A stretch of 13,165 bases of DNA, taken from the NCBI GenBank assembly GCA_958422845.1, contig CATZPU010000011.1, positions 1 through 13,165 on the forward strand. The letters are read 5' to 3'. The notes under the pieces were generated by a model. The model was given only the letters and a program-made list of their open reading frames with translations, had not been told where the DNA came from and did not search any database. Position numbers and translations under genes: made by a program. Positions 7,015 to 13,165 of this stretch are shown here, one piece after another. Numbering within the stretch: the first letter of the stretch is position 1; every line of letters starts with the position of its first letter. The stretch is from an uncultured Lachnospiraceae bacterium. GTDB lineage: Bacteria > Bacillota > Clostridia > Lachnospirales > Lachnospiraceae.

Positions 7015-7428
7015 TTGTGGTTTTTATTTGCAATAGGCTCCGCAGTATTTGCTGCGCTGACCTCTATTCTGGCAAAAGTGGGAATTGACGGCGTCAATTC
7101 AAATCTGGCGACAGCGATACGGACGGCAGTCGTACTTGTGCTTGCCTGGGGCATCGTTTTTATGACGGGAGGACAGCATGGGATTTCAGGGATCAGCAGA
7201 AAAAGCTGGATATTTTTGATCTTGTCAGGTCTGGCAACGGGAGCTTCCTGGCTCTGCTATTACAGAGCGCTGCAAATAGGCGAAGTCTCAAAGGTAGTTC
7301 CGGTGGATAAGCTGAGCGTTACGATCACACTGATACTGGCGTTTGTATTTCTGCATGAGCAGTTTACAGTTAAATCAGCAGTAGGAGCGATCCTGATCAC
7401 GGCAGGGACATTGGTAATGGCGCTGTAG
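7015..7428 (+). CDS. Single-domain EamA/DMT-family transporter
   Basis: A 137-residue membrane protein with one EamA repeat, half the size of the usual two-repeat drug/metabolite transporters, so it probably works as a dimer. Five hydrophobic segments are visible at about 2-20, 33-51, 67-86, 99-114 and 120-137. The conserved loop GISRKSWIFLILSGLATGASWLC contains the family's aromatic/glycine pattern. The segment EVSKVVPVDKLSVTITLI followed by FLHE is diagnostic of the EamA fold. Substrate cannot be inferred. The start is TTG at 7015, chosen because a GGGAGGGG box lies six bases upstream and because the sequence from WFLFAIGSA onward matches the usual N-terminus. It sits between the AKR-like gene and the nuclease-helicase gene on one strand. 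Confidence 0.9.
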   Translation: MWFLFAIGSAVFAALTSILAKVGIDGVNSNLATAIRTAVVLVLAWGIVFMTGGQHGISGISRKSWIFLILSGLATGASWLCYYRALQIGEVSKVVPVDKLSVTITLILAFVFLHEQFTVKSAVGAILITAGTLVMAL

Positions 7429-7503
7429 TGAAATTTTTGAAACGTCGGAGACGGCAGGTAAGAGAAAAAGAGAAGCGAAGCAGAAAACAGGAGCAGGGAC
7501 AAC

Positions 7504-10428
7504 GTGCAGGAAGAAGTAAGAAGAGGCGGTTCAAAGCGCGGGGAAATGCAGAAAAACAGGAAGCACAGAATAGATCAGGAATATGCACATACGGAGCAGA
7601 AGACTGTATCCGCAAAGGCAGATATCGGGGCGGAGCAGATGACAGCATCCGCGCAAGCAGAGCAGGGGAAAGTGTATACGGAGGCAGAGAACGGTTCGGA
7701 GTGTGAGAATCCCGCCATACCGAAGACGAAGCTGCGTATTTCCGTGCGAAATCTGGTAGAATTTATCCTGCGCTCCGGCGACATTGACAATCGCAGGGGA
7801 GGTCTTGGAGAAAAAGAGGCAATGCAGGAGGGAAGCCGCATTCACCGGAAGATTCAGAGCAGAATGGGTGGCGATTACCGCGCAGAGGTGCCGCTTGCCG
7901 TCGATATAGAAGCAGAAGAGTATATTCTGACGGTGGACGGCCGTGCAGACGGGATTTTTACCGATGTGCCGAAGGGGGAGTGCGCAGGGGGGTATTCCCA
8001 GATGACGCTGCTTCAGACGGCAGGGGAAGCGGAGTTGTCTCCTGCGCAGGAGATTGTTTTCATTGACGAGATCAAAAGTCTTTATCGGGATGTCAGGCTG
8101 CTCATCGAGCCGTATCCGCTCCATCTTGCGCAGGCAAAATGCTATGCGTGCATTTATGCACAGAAGCACAGTCTGGAACATATCGGCGTGCAGATGACGT
8201 ACTGCAATATCGAGACAGAAGAAATTCGCCGTTTCCAACAGATATTTTCGGCAGACGAGCTGAAAAAATGGTTCGGGGAAGTCGTGGAGCAGTATCAGAA
8301 GTGGGCGAAGCTTCAGATCGAATGGAAGAAAGTGCGGCAATCCTCTATTGCGGGGCTGAAATTTCCGTATCCGTGGCGGAACGGACAAAAGGAAGTGGCG
8401 TCCTCTGTCTATCGGACGATGCTTCGCAAAAAGACGCTGTTTATACAGGCTCCTACCGGAACGGGAAAAACACTTTCTACAATATTTCCCGCGGTAAAGG
8501 CGGTGGGAGAGGGACTGGCAGACCGCATTTTCTATGCTACGGCAAAGACAGTGACAAGAACGGTAGCGGAGGAGACGTATGAGATCCTGCGCCGTCAGGG
8601 ACTGCGCATGAAAACACTGACACTGACTGCCAAAGAAAAAATCTGTTTTCTCGATGAAACGCAGTGCAATCCTGATGCGTGTCCGTATGCAAAGGGGCAT
8701 TTTGACCGCGTCAATGACGCCGTATTTGAGCTGATCTCGCAAGGGGAGCGGTTTGACCGTCCGGCGATCGAGGCGCAGGCAGAGAAATGGCAGGTTTGTC
8801 CGTTTGAGTTCGGACTGGATGTGTCGCTCTGGGCAGATGCGGTGATTTGTGATTATAATTATATTTTTGATCCGCGTGCAAAGCTGAAGCGTTTCTTTTC
8901 GGAAGGAGCAAAGGGAGAGTACCTGTTTTTGATAGATGAGGCGCACAATCTGGTGGAGCGTGCGCGGGAGATGTTTTCGGCTGCTTTGTATAAAGAAGAT
9001 TTTCTGGAGCTGCGAAAGCAGGTCAAAGCATACAGTCCGAAAATGGCACGGGCACTTAGCCGCTGCAATCAGTGGCTTCTGGAACGCAAGCGCGAGGAAG
9101 AAGAGCGGCAGGGGAAGGGCGGCGTGGAAAAAAACGCTGCCGCAGAGATGAACGGAGGCACAGGAAAAAACGCTGCCGCAGAGATAAACGGAGGTGCAGG
9201 AAAAAATACTGCCGCAGAGATGAACAGCGGCGCAGGAAAAAGTGTTGTCGCAGAGAGAAACGGCGGTGCAGAGAAAAATACTGCCGCAGAAATGAACAAC
9301 GACGCAGGGAAAAATACTGCCGCAGAAAAAGTCCGGCTCGGAGGAAGATACGGCATTTCGGAAAGTGTCAGGATCTGGAACGGCGTCGGCACTTTTCCAA
9401 TCTATCTGATGAATTTGTGCGGCATCATGGAGGATTTTCTGGAGGACTCCCATAATCAGGAGCTAAATCAAAAAGTTTTGGAGCTGTATTTTATGGTGCG
9501 CCGTTTCCTTGATACGTGCGATCATCTGAATGAGAATTATGTTATTTATACAGAGCTGTGCGGCGACGGAAGATTTTTGATGAAGCTGTACTGCGTTGAT
9601 GTTTCGGAGAATTTGCAGGAATGTCTCGATAAGGGCAGAAGTACGATCTATTTTTCAGCGACGTTTCTGCCGATCCAGTATTACAAGAGCCTGCTCAGCA
9701 CGGCGCCGGATAATTACGCCATTTATGCACGCTCTGTATTTGATCCGGAAAAACGTCTGGTATTGATCGGAACAGATACGAGCAGCAGATATACGATGAG
9801 AAACGCAAATGAATTTCGCAGGATGGCGGAGTACGTTCTTCAGATCATTCAGGCAAAGCGTGGGAATTATATGGTATTTTTTTCGTCGTACCGCATGATG
9901 GAGGACGTTGCGCAGCAATTTGAGGATCTGTGCTTTGAGCAGGACGAGGAGATCGTGCTTTCCTGCCAGAGCGCAGGCATGGACGAAGCGCAGAGAGAAG
10001 CATTTTTGGAGCAGTTTGAACAGCCGCATGAGCAGGGACTGGCAGGATTTTGCGTAATGGGCGGTATTTTTGGAGAGGGGATCGACCTGAAGGCTGACAG
10101 GCTGATCGGAGCCGTTATTGTCGGAACGGGACTTCCGCAGGTCTGCAATGAGCGGGAAATTCTCAAAAACTTTTATGACCGGCGCGGTGAGGACGGATTT
10201 TTTTATGCGTATCTGTGTCCGGGGATGAATAAAGTCTTGCAGTCTGCCGGACGCGTGATCCGCACAGAAGAGGACGAGGGAGTGATCCTGCTGCTTGATG
10301 AGCGTTTTGCAGCGTCCAGATACGGAAGGATGTTTCCGGAGGAATGGCAGCATCCGCAGTATTGTACCTTAAAGACGGTGCGGGAGAGGGCGGAGAGATT
10401 TTGGGATCATTTACAGTTTGACTTTTAA
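7504..10428 (+). CDS. Cas4/RecB-type nuclease fused to XPD/DinG-type iron-sulfur DNA helicase
   Basis: A 974-residue two-enzyme protein. Residues about 75-290 are a PD-(D/E)XK nuclease domain of the RecB/Cas4 kind: H114, GRAD with D149, EIK with E189 and K191, and Q210-x3-Y214. The rest is an SF2 helicase of the Rad3/XPD/DinG group, expected to unwind DNA 5'-3'. Walker A is APTGTGKT (316-323), the four cluster cysteines are C381, C388, C393 and C432, the DEAH box is at 478-481, SAT is at 718-720, and the C-terminal motif is QSAGRVIR (913-920). Two parts look extra: a low-complexity N-terminus of ~75 residues and a 12-residue repeat insert at 543 to about 608. The GTG start follows an AGGAG ten bases away; ATGs at 7546 and 7639 are alternatives. 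A repair or replication-fork processing role is likely. Confidence 0.93.
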   Translation: MQEEVRRGGSKRGEMQKNRKHRIDQEYAHTEQKTVSAKADIGAEQMTASAQAEQGKVYTEAENGSECENPAIPKTKLRISVRNLVEFILRSGDIDNRRGGLGEKEAMQEGSRIHRKIQSRMGGDYRAEVPLAVDIEAEEYILTVDGRADGIFTDVPKGECAGGYSQMTLLQTAGEAELSPAQEIVFIDEIKSLYRDVRLLIEPYPLHLAQAKCYACIYAQKHSLEHIGVQMTYCNIETEEIRRFQQIFSADELKKWFGEVVEQYQKWAKLQIEWKKVRQSSIAGLKFPYPWRNGQKEVASSVYRTMLRKKTLFIQAPTGTGKTLSTIFPAVKAVGEGLADRIFYATAKTVTRTVAEETYEILRRQGLRMKTLTLTAKEKICFLDETQCNPDACPYAKGHFDRVNDAVFELISQGERFDRPAIEAQAEKWQVCPFEFGLDVSLWADAVICDYNYIFDPRAKLKRFFSEGAKGEYLFLIDEAHNLVERAREMFSAALYKEDFLELRKQVKAYSPKMARALSRCNQWLLERKREEEERQGKGGVEKNAAAEMNGGTGKNAAAEINGGAGKNTAAEMNSGAGKSVVAERNGGAEKNTAAEMNNDAGKNTAAEKVRLGGRYGISESVRIWNGVGTFPIYLMNLCGIMEDFLEDSHNQELNQKVLELYFMVRRFLDTCDHLNENYVIYTELCGDGRFLMKLYCVDVSENLQECLDKGRSTIYFSATFLPIQYYKSLLSTAPDNYAIYARSVFDPEKRLVLIGTDTSSRYTMRNANEFRRMAEYVLQIIQAKRGNYMVFFSSYRMMEDVAQQFEDLCFEQDEEIVLSCQSAGMDEAQREAFLEQFEQPHEQGLAGFCVMGGIFGEGIDLKADRLIGAVIVGTGLPQVCNEREILKNFYDRRGEDGFFYAYLCPGMNKVLQSAGRVIRTEEDEGVILLLDERFAASRYGRMFPEEWQHPQYCTLKTVRERAERFWDHLQFDF
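9130..9330 (+). repeat. 36-bp in-frame tandem repeat inside the helicase gene
   Basis: Units begin at 9130, 9166, 9202, 9238, 9274 and 9310 (the last partial), each 36 bp with no length change. Each encodes a variant of KNTAAEMNGGAG. AAAAA(C/T)(G/A)CTGCCGCAGA opens most copies, while the fourth has drifted (AAAAGTGTTGTCGCAGA). The encoded stretch is hydrophilic and probably a flexible linker between the DEAH-box and C-terminal motor halves. Confidence 0.95.
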
Positions 10429-10446
10429 AGAGGGAACGAATATAAT
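10418..10446 (+). promoter_or_regulatory. Near-consensus promoter at the end of the helicase gene
   Basis: TTGACT (10418-10423), a 17-bp spacer and TATAAT (10441-10446). The -35 overlaps the last codons of the helicase. No convincing gene follows before the terminator, so the promoter suggests a short RNA. Confidence 0.6.
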
Positions 10447-10452
10447 AAAGAG

Positions 10453-10628
10453 CGGTGAAAAAAATAGAAAAAGGCATTTTCAGGAAGCAGTTGAAACTAC
10501 TGCGCAAGTCCGTTACTGTATAGCCAGATACTGGATGTCTTTTTTGGCGGGTGAGCTTCTGCGGCAACCGGGAGCTTACTATGAGAAAAGGGGAAGATTT
10601 GTTGTCGTTGGCAAATCTTCCCCTTTTT
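10453..10628 (+). ncRNA. Candidate small RNA between helicase gene and terminator
   Basis: A predicted ~175-nt transcript running from the near-consensus promoter to the strong terminator. Visible hairpins are GCAGT/ACTGC around TGAAACT (about 10488-10504), CCAG-ATA-CTGG (about 10524-10534), and an 11-bp stem with G-U pairs, GTGAGCTTCTG/CGGGAGCTTAC, with a 7-nt loop (about 10551-10579). A final 16-bp terminator stem follows. I do not recognise it as 6S, SRP RNA, tmRNA, RNase P RNA or any riboswitch. A TTG-started 70-codon frame overlaps but lacks a ribosome site and runs into the terminator. It may instead simply be the helicase 3' untranslated region. Confidence 0.4.
10586..10628 (+). terminator. 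Very strong bidirectional terminator
   Basis: A 16-bp perfect stem: AAAAGGGGAAGATTTG (10586-10601) pairs with CAAATCTTCCCCTTTT (10612-10627), and the T run ends at 10628. On the minus strand it ends CCCCTTTTCTC. It can therefore stop both the plus-strand helicase/RNA transcript and the convergent NEAT-like gene. Confidence 0.95.
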
Positions 10629-10661
10629 GATCTTTTGAAATAGCTGCCAGGAAGAATAAAA

Positions 10662-11207
10662 TCAGCAGGCATTTTTCTTTTTGACATAGTAATTAAGGAT
10701 GCCGCCGCCGATGATGATGACGAGGGCGATCGCGACTACCTTTTTGGCTGCTTCCTGAGGAAGATCATCTTTTGAGCCGATGGAATCGCGGTGGAACGTA
10801 AATTCATAAACGATCTCATGGGGCGTGCCCATGGCGGTCGTATCGGCAATATAGGCAAGCGGCTGGTCAAGATCCAGAATCGGAACAGTAAATTGTGAAT
10901 TGCCTCCGTCGGTCGCTTCGTTTAGATATTTCTGACCGTTTATGACCATGTAGTCGTAGTTTGGGCTGCTCCACGTAAGCCGCGCGTACGCTCTGGCATC
11001 TTTAACAAGCATGAGCGCGGGAGAAGCGACGCCTGCTTTTCCGCTTCCGCCGATACAGTCTACTGCAATAGAGTATTCGCCGTCGGCCAGATCGATGACC
11101 ATGGCGTCTTGTGCTGTCTGCTCTGCCTGTACCGGAAAGAAGAAAAATAGCGGAAGGAAAATAGCGGTCAGAAGAAGAAAGAAGTAAGAAATTGCTGATT
11201 TTTTCAT
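10662..11207 (-). CDS. Secreted, membrane-anchored protein with NEAT-like domain
   Basis: A 181-residue exported protein. Residues 1-28 are a signal peptide: MKKS, a long hydrophobic run, then a probable cut after PVQA. Residues about 37-145 form one beta-rich domain containing YSIAVDCIGGSGKAGVASPA, LTWSSPNYDYMVINGQKY and DTTAMGTPHEIVYEFTF. The Tyr-rich NYDYMVINGQKY strand resembles the YxxxY region of NEAT haem-binding domains, but I could not verify the fold. Residues about 157-175 are a membrane helix, followed by a KKKNAC tail, so the domain would be displayed outside the membrane. It diverges from a corrin-synthesis gene, which fits capture of haem, a corrinoid or metal. The ATG follows AGGTGG. 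Signal and anchor are certain; the ligand is inference. Confidence 0.8.
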   Translation of the reverse strand: MKKSAISYFFLLLTAIFLPLFFFFPVQAEQTAQDAMVIDLADGEYSIAVDCIGGSGKAGVASPALMLVKDARAYARLTWSSPNYDYMVINGQKYLNEATDGGNSQFTVPILDLDQPLAYIADTTAMGTPHEIVYEFTFHRDSIGSKDDLPQEAAKKVVAIALVIIIGGGILNYYVKKKNAC

Positions 11208-11260
11208 GGTTTACCACCTTATATTGTGTATTTGAAAGGTTTATATAACAATTCGACAAC

Positions 11261-11289
11261 AATATAGCATTTTTAAAAACACCCGTCAA
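11261..11289 (-). promoter_or_regulatory. Promoter of the NEAT-like gene
   Basis: On the minus strand, TTGACG (11284-11289), a 17-bp spacer and TATATT (11261-11266) with an extended -10 TGC. It is about 54 bp upstream of the start codon. No equally good promoter for the divergent methyltransferase gene is visible. Confidence 0.75.
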
Positions 11290-11382
11290 TATTTTGATGC
11301 AGAATTGTGGAAGTGCGGAGCACGAAACAATTCGTTAGGCATCTTTTGACCTTAACATTTCAATAACAGGAGAATGGAGAAA

Positions 11383-12081
11383 ATGAGTGGAATTTTATAT
11401 GGAGTTGGAGTAGGACCGGGAGATCCGGAGCTGATGACGTTAAAAGCAGTGCGGATGATTCAGGAAAATGAAGTGATCGCAGTACCGGGGGCAGACGTAC
11501 GCGAAACAGTCGCATACAAGATCGCTGTGCAGGCGGCACCGGAGCTTGCCGAAAAGGAGCTGCTTCCGGTATATATGCCTATGACACATGACAAGCAGGT
11601 TATGGAAGAAAATCACCAAAAAGGCGCGCTTGCGATGGAAGCTTATCTGAAAGAAGGCAAAAATGTCGTATTTCTGACGCTTGGCGATCCTACGATCTAC
11701 TCTACGTTTACATATCTGCAAAAAATCGTCGAGTCGCACGGTTTTCAGACTGCGCTGGTAAGTGGTATTACCTCGTTCTGCGCGGCTGCCGCAAGGGTGA
11801 ACCAGCCGTTGGTAGAATGGAACCAGCAGCTCCATGTGCTGCCCGCAGTCCATCAGCTCGACAGCCGGCTGGATCAGTCGGGAACGTACGTGCTGATGAA
11901 GTCAGGAAGAAAAATGGATCAGGTAAAAGGGATCTTGAGGGAAAGCGGCCGTCAGACGGTCATGGTAGAGAACTGCGGCATGGAAAACGAGCATATTTAC
12001 CGCGGCGTCGAGGAAATACCGGATGACGCCGGATACTATTCTCTGATCGTTTCTAAGGAACAGGAAGGCATGAATGATTGA
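11383..12081 (+). CDS. cbiL: Cobalt-factor II / precorrin-2 C20-methyltransferase
   Basis: A 232-residue SAM-dependent methyltransferase of the corrin pathway that methylates C20 of the factor II/precorrin-2 macrocycle during cobalamin synthesis. Visible motifs are YGVGVGPGDPELMTLKA at the N-terminus, FLTLGDPTIYSTFTYL (about 97-112), LVSGITSFCAAAA, YVLMKSGRK, and a C-terminal YYSLIVSKE. GDPTIYSTF is characteristic of the CbiL/CobI branch among these methyltransferases. In an anaerobe the cobalt-inserted substrate (CbiL) is more likely than CobI's precorrin-2. I start at the ATG at 11383, ten bases after AGGAG and where homology begins; the ATG at 11374 is too close to that site. The next gene overlaps the 3' end by 8 bp, indicating translational coupling. 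No cobalamin riboswitch is seen upstream. Confidence 0.93.
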   Translation: MSGILYGVGVGPGDPELMTLKAVRMIQENEVIAVPGADVRETVAYKIAVQAAPELAEKELLPVYMPMTHDKQVMEENHQKGALAMEAYLKEGKNVVFLTLGDPTIYSTFTYLQKIVESHGFQTALVSGITSFCAAAARVNQPLVEWNQQLHVLPAVHQLDSRLDQSGTYVLMKSGRKMDQVKGILRESGRQTVMVENCGMENEHIYRGVEEIPDDAGYYSLIVSKEQEGMND

Positions 12082-12916
12082 GTTAAAGGATCTTACGAAG
12101 AAATTTGACCGCTTTACGGCTGTGGATCATTTGAATCTGACGATTGAAAAGGGTGAATTTTTCGGTCTGCTCGGTCCAAACGGTGCAGGCAAAACAACGA
12201 CGATCAGTCTATTGTCGACGCTTTTGCTTCCCACGCAGGGAGAGATCCTGATCGACGGGCAGACGCTTAGCCGGAAACGACCGGATCTGAAGCGGAAATT
12301 CAGCGTCATTACACAGGAATATTCCATGCGGCAGGATATGAACATGGACGAGATCATGGAATATCAGGGGCGGCTGTATTTTATGCCGAAAAAAGAGATC
12401 CGCAGGCGGACGGAAGAACTGTTGGAATTTACAGGTCTGATTGATTTCAGGAAAAGGAGCGTGCGAAAGCTTTCGGGCGGAATGAAACGAAAGCTGATGG
12501 TCTGCCGCGCGCTGCTTACTGAACCGGAGATACTGCTTTTGGACGAGCCGACGGCAGGAATGGACCCGATCTCCAGACGGCAGATGTGGAATTTCCTACG
12601 ACAGCTTAATGAGCGCGGACTGACGATCGTGCTGACGACGCATTATATTGAGGAAGCTCAGTCTCTTTGCGGCAGAGTTGCGCTGATGAATAAAGGAAAG
12701 CTTCAGGAAGTGAATACGCCGGAAGCATTTATACAGAAGCTGGGCGCTTATGCAGTCGATGAAATGAGCGCCGACGGCGTCAGCAGCCGGTACTTTTCGG
12801 ACAGAGAAGAGGCGATCGCCTGTCTGTCTGCAATAAAAGGAAAAGCTGCGATGCGTGATACGACACTGGAGGATGTGTTTGTGGAGCGCGTAGGAAATCA
12901 TTTGTTCGTAAAATAG
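12074..12916 (+). CDS. ABC transporter ATP-binding protein (ABC-2 type, CcmA/DrrA-like)
   Basis: A 280-residue cytoplasmic ATPase that powers an ABC-2-type transporter. Walker A is GPNGAGKT (34-41), the Q-loop is at Q81, the signature is LSGGM (133-137), Walker B is ILLLDEP (153-159), and the switch His is H190 (TTHYIEEA). The C-terminal LEDVFVERVG segment is typical of the CcmA/DrrA group. That group usually pairs with export permeases or ABC-2 permeases, not with classical B12 importers. Its ATG lies within the end of the methyltransferase gene, and an AGGAAGG ribosome site lies inside that gene. A permease start follows 105 bp later. Because it is coupled to a corrin gene it may move a corrin intermediate, cobalt, haem or a siderophore-like compound; direction and substrate are unknown. 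Confidence 0.93.
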   Translation: MIELKDLTKKFDRFTAVDHLNLTIEKGEFFGLLGPNGAGKTTTISLLSTLLLPTQGEILIDGQTLSRKRPDLKRKFSVITQEYSMRQDMNMDEIMEYQGRLYFMPKKEIRRRTEELLEFTGLIDFRKRSVRKLSGGMKRKLMVCRALLTEPEILLLDEPTAGMDPISRRQMWNFLRQLNERGLTIVLTTHYIEEAQSLCGRVALMNKGKLQEVNTPEAFIQKLGAYAVDEMSADGVSSRYFSDREEAIACLSAIKGKAAMRDTTLEDVFVERVGNHLFVK

Positions 12917-13021
12917 CGCAGGATAAAAAGCAGGTTGGGAACAGCGTCATGAAAAGTGTGATGATATCAGGAAAGCAGTATCGCAAAGAACTGTATCAGG
13001 AAGCAGGAGTAAAATGCATAT

Positions 13022-13165
13022 ATGGGAATCATAACGATCTTATGGGAAAAATGGACAGAATTTAAGAGGGATTTTTACAAGATCACACTGGCTGCCATGG
13101 TAGCGCCGCTGATGTATCTGATCGTTTTTGGGATGGGGATACAGATTATGTCTCACGGCGAGCCG
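13022..13165 (+). CDS. ABC-2 type transporter permease (partial, 5' end)
   Basis: The first 48 codons of a membrane protein cut off by the window end. The reading begins MGIITILWEKWTEFKRDFYK and enters a hydrophobic segment, AAMVAPLMYLIVFGMGI, the pattern of ABC-2 permeases: a short cytoplasmic lead-in, then the first membrane helix. The frame is closed by a TAA at 13010, so the ATG at 13022 is the first usable start. An AGGAG lies 12 bases upstream, slightly far. It is presumably the membrane partner of the preceding ATPase. Confidence 0.8.
   Translation, partial: MGIITILWEKWTEFKRDFYKITLAAMVAPLMYLIVFGMGIQIMSHGEP

Noticed and set aside
7531..9453. A 640-codon open frame on the minus strand opposite the helicase gene
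   Set aside because: It is an antisense shadow: the translation is rich in Cys, Arg and Leu, has no domain, and covers a gene whose plus-strand motifs are all intact.
9072..9455. A second plus-strand frame with an Arg/Cys-rich repeat over the 36-bp array
   Set aside because: The repeat length is a multiple of three, so every frame stays open. No ribosome site or recognisable protein supports it.
10418..10630. A TTG-started 70-codon frame after the helicase
   Set aside because: It has no ribosome site, its start overlaps the -35 element, and its end lies in the terminator.
11208..11382. Cobalamin riboswitch before the corrin gene
   Set aside because: The spacer is short and no B12-box-like core is seen; only the minus-strand promoter is clear.
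12949..13065. A 38-codon frame between the ATPase and the permease
   Set aside because: It overlaps the permease start in another frame and has no recognisable features.

Overview
The window reads as chromosomal DNA of a Gram-positive anaerobe, most likely a clostridium of the Lachnospiraceae type. This rests on the strong AGGAGG-type ribosome sites, a Bacillus/Clostridium-type LexA box, the small 2[4Fe-4S] ferredoxin, the DUF1858 redox protein, several iron-sulfur enzymes and a CbiL-type methyltransferase. I see no phage, transposon, rRNA, tRNA or CRISPR array.

Layout. (1) 26-2181, plus strand: replicative helicase dnaB, then a MerR-type regulator with a coiled-coil tail. (2) 2351-3100: a 56-residue ferredoxin on the minus strand and a small DUF1858 redox-disulfide protein on the plus strand. 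They diverge from a 366-bp spacer holding one promoter for each. (3) 3189-5402, minus strand: a two-gene operon for a radical SAM protein of the putative DNA modification/repair type and its DUF4130-family partner. Its promoter carries a perfect GAACATATGTTC LexA (SOS) box at the predicted transcription start. (4) 5403-5832: a divergent spacer with back-to-back promoters and an unusual array of ~21-bp units organised as 42-bp dimers, lying in the leader of the next operon. (5) 5833-10428, plus strand: an aldo/keto-reductase-like iron-sulfur protein, a single-domain EamA transporter, and a 974-residue protein that joins a RecB/Cas4-type nuclease domain to an XPD/DinG-type iron-sulfur helicase. 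A 12-residue repeat is inserted in the helicase. (6) 10429-10661: a near-consensus promoter and a very strong terminator that could produce a ~175-nt RNA. (7) 10662-11207, minus strand: a secreted, membrane-anchored protein with NEAT-like features. (8) 11383 to the window end, plus strand: cobalt-factor II/precorrin-2 C20-methyltransferase, an ABC ATPase overlapping it by 8 bp, and the first 48 codons of an ABC-2 permease.

How the genes fit together. Replication and repair dominate: dnaB, the SOS-linked radical SAM pair and the nuclease-helicase. A second theme is iron-sulfur redox chemistry. The right end looks like the start of a corrinoid-synthesis and metal or tetrapyrrole-handling locus, with the NEAT-like surface protein diverging from the corrin gene. 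The least explained signals are the SOS-controlled radical SAM/DUF4130 pair, the 42-bp repeat array, the 36-bp in-frame repeat in the helicase, and the candidate RNA after the helicase. All functions are inferred from sequence reading alone; no database search was run.
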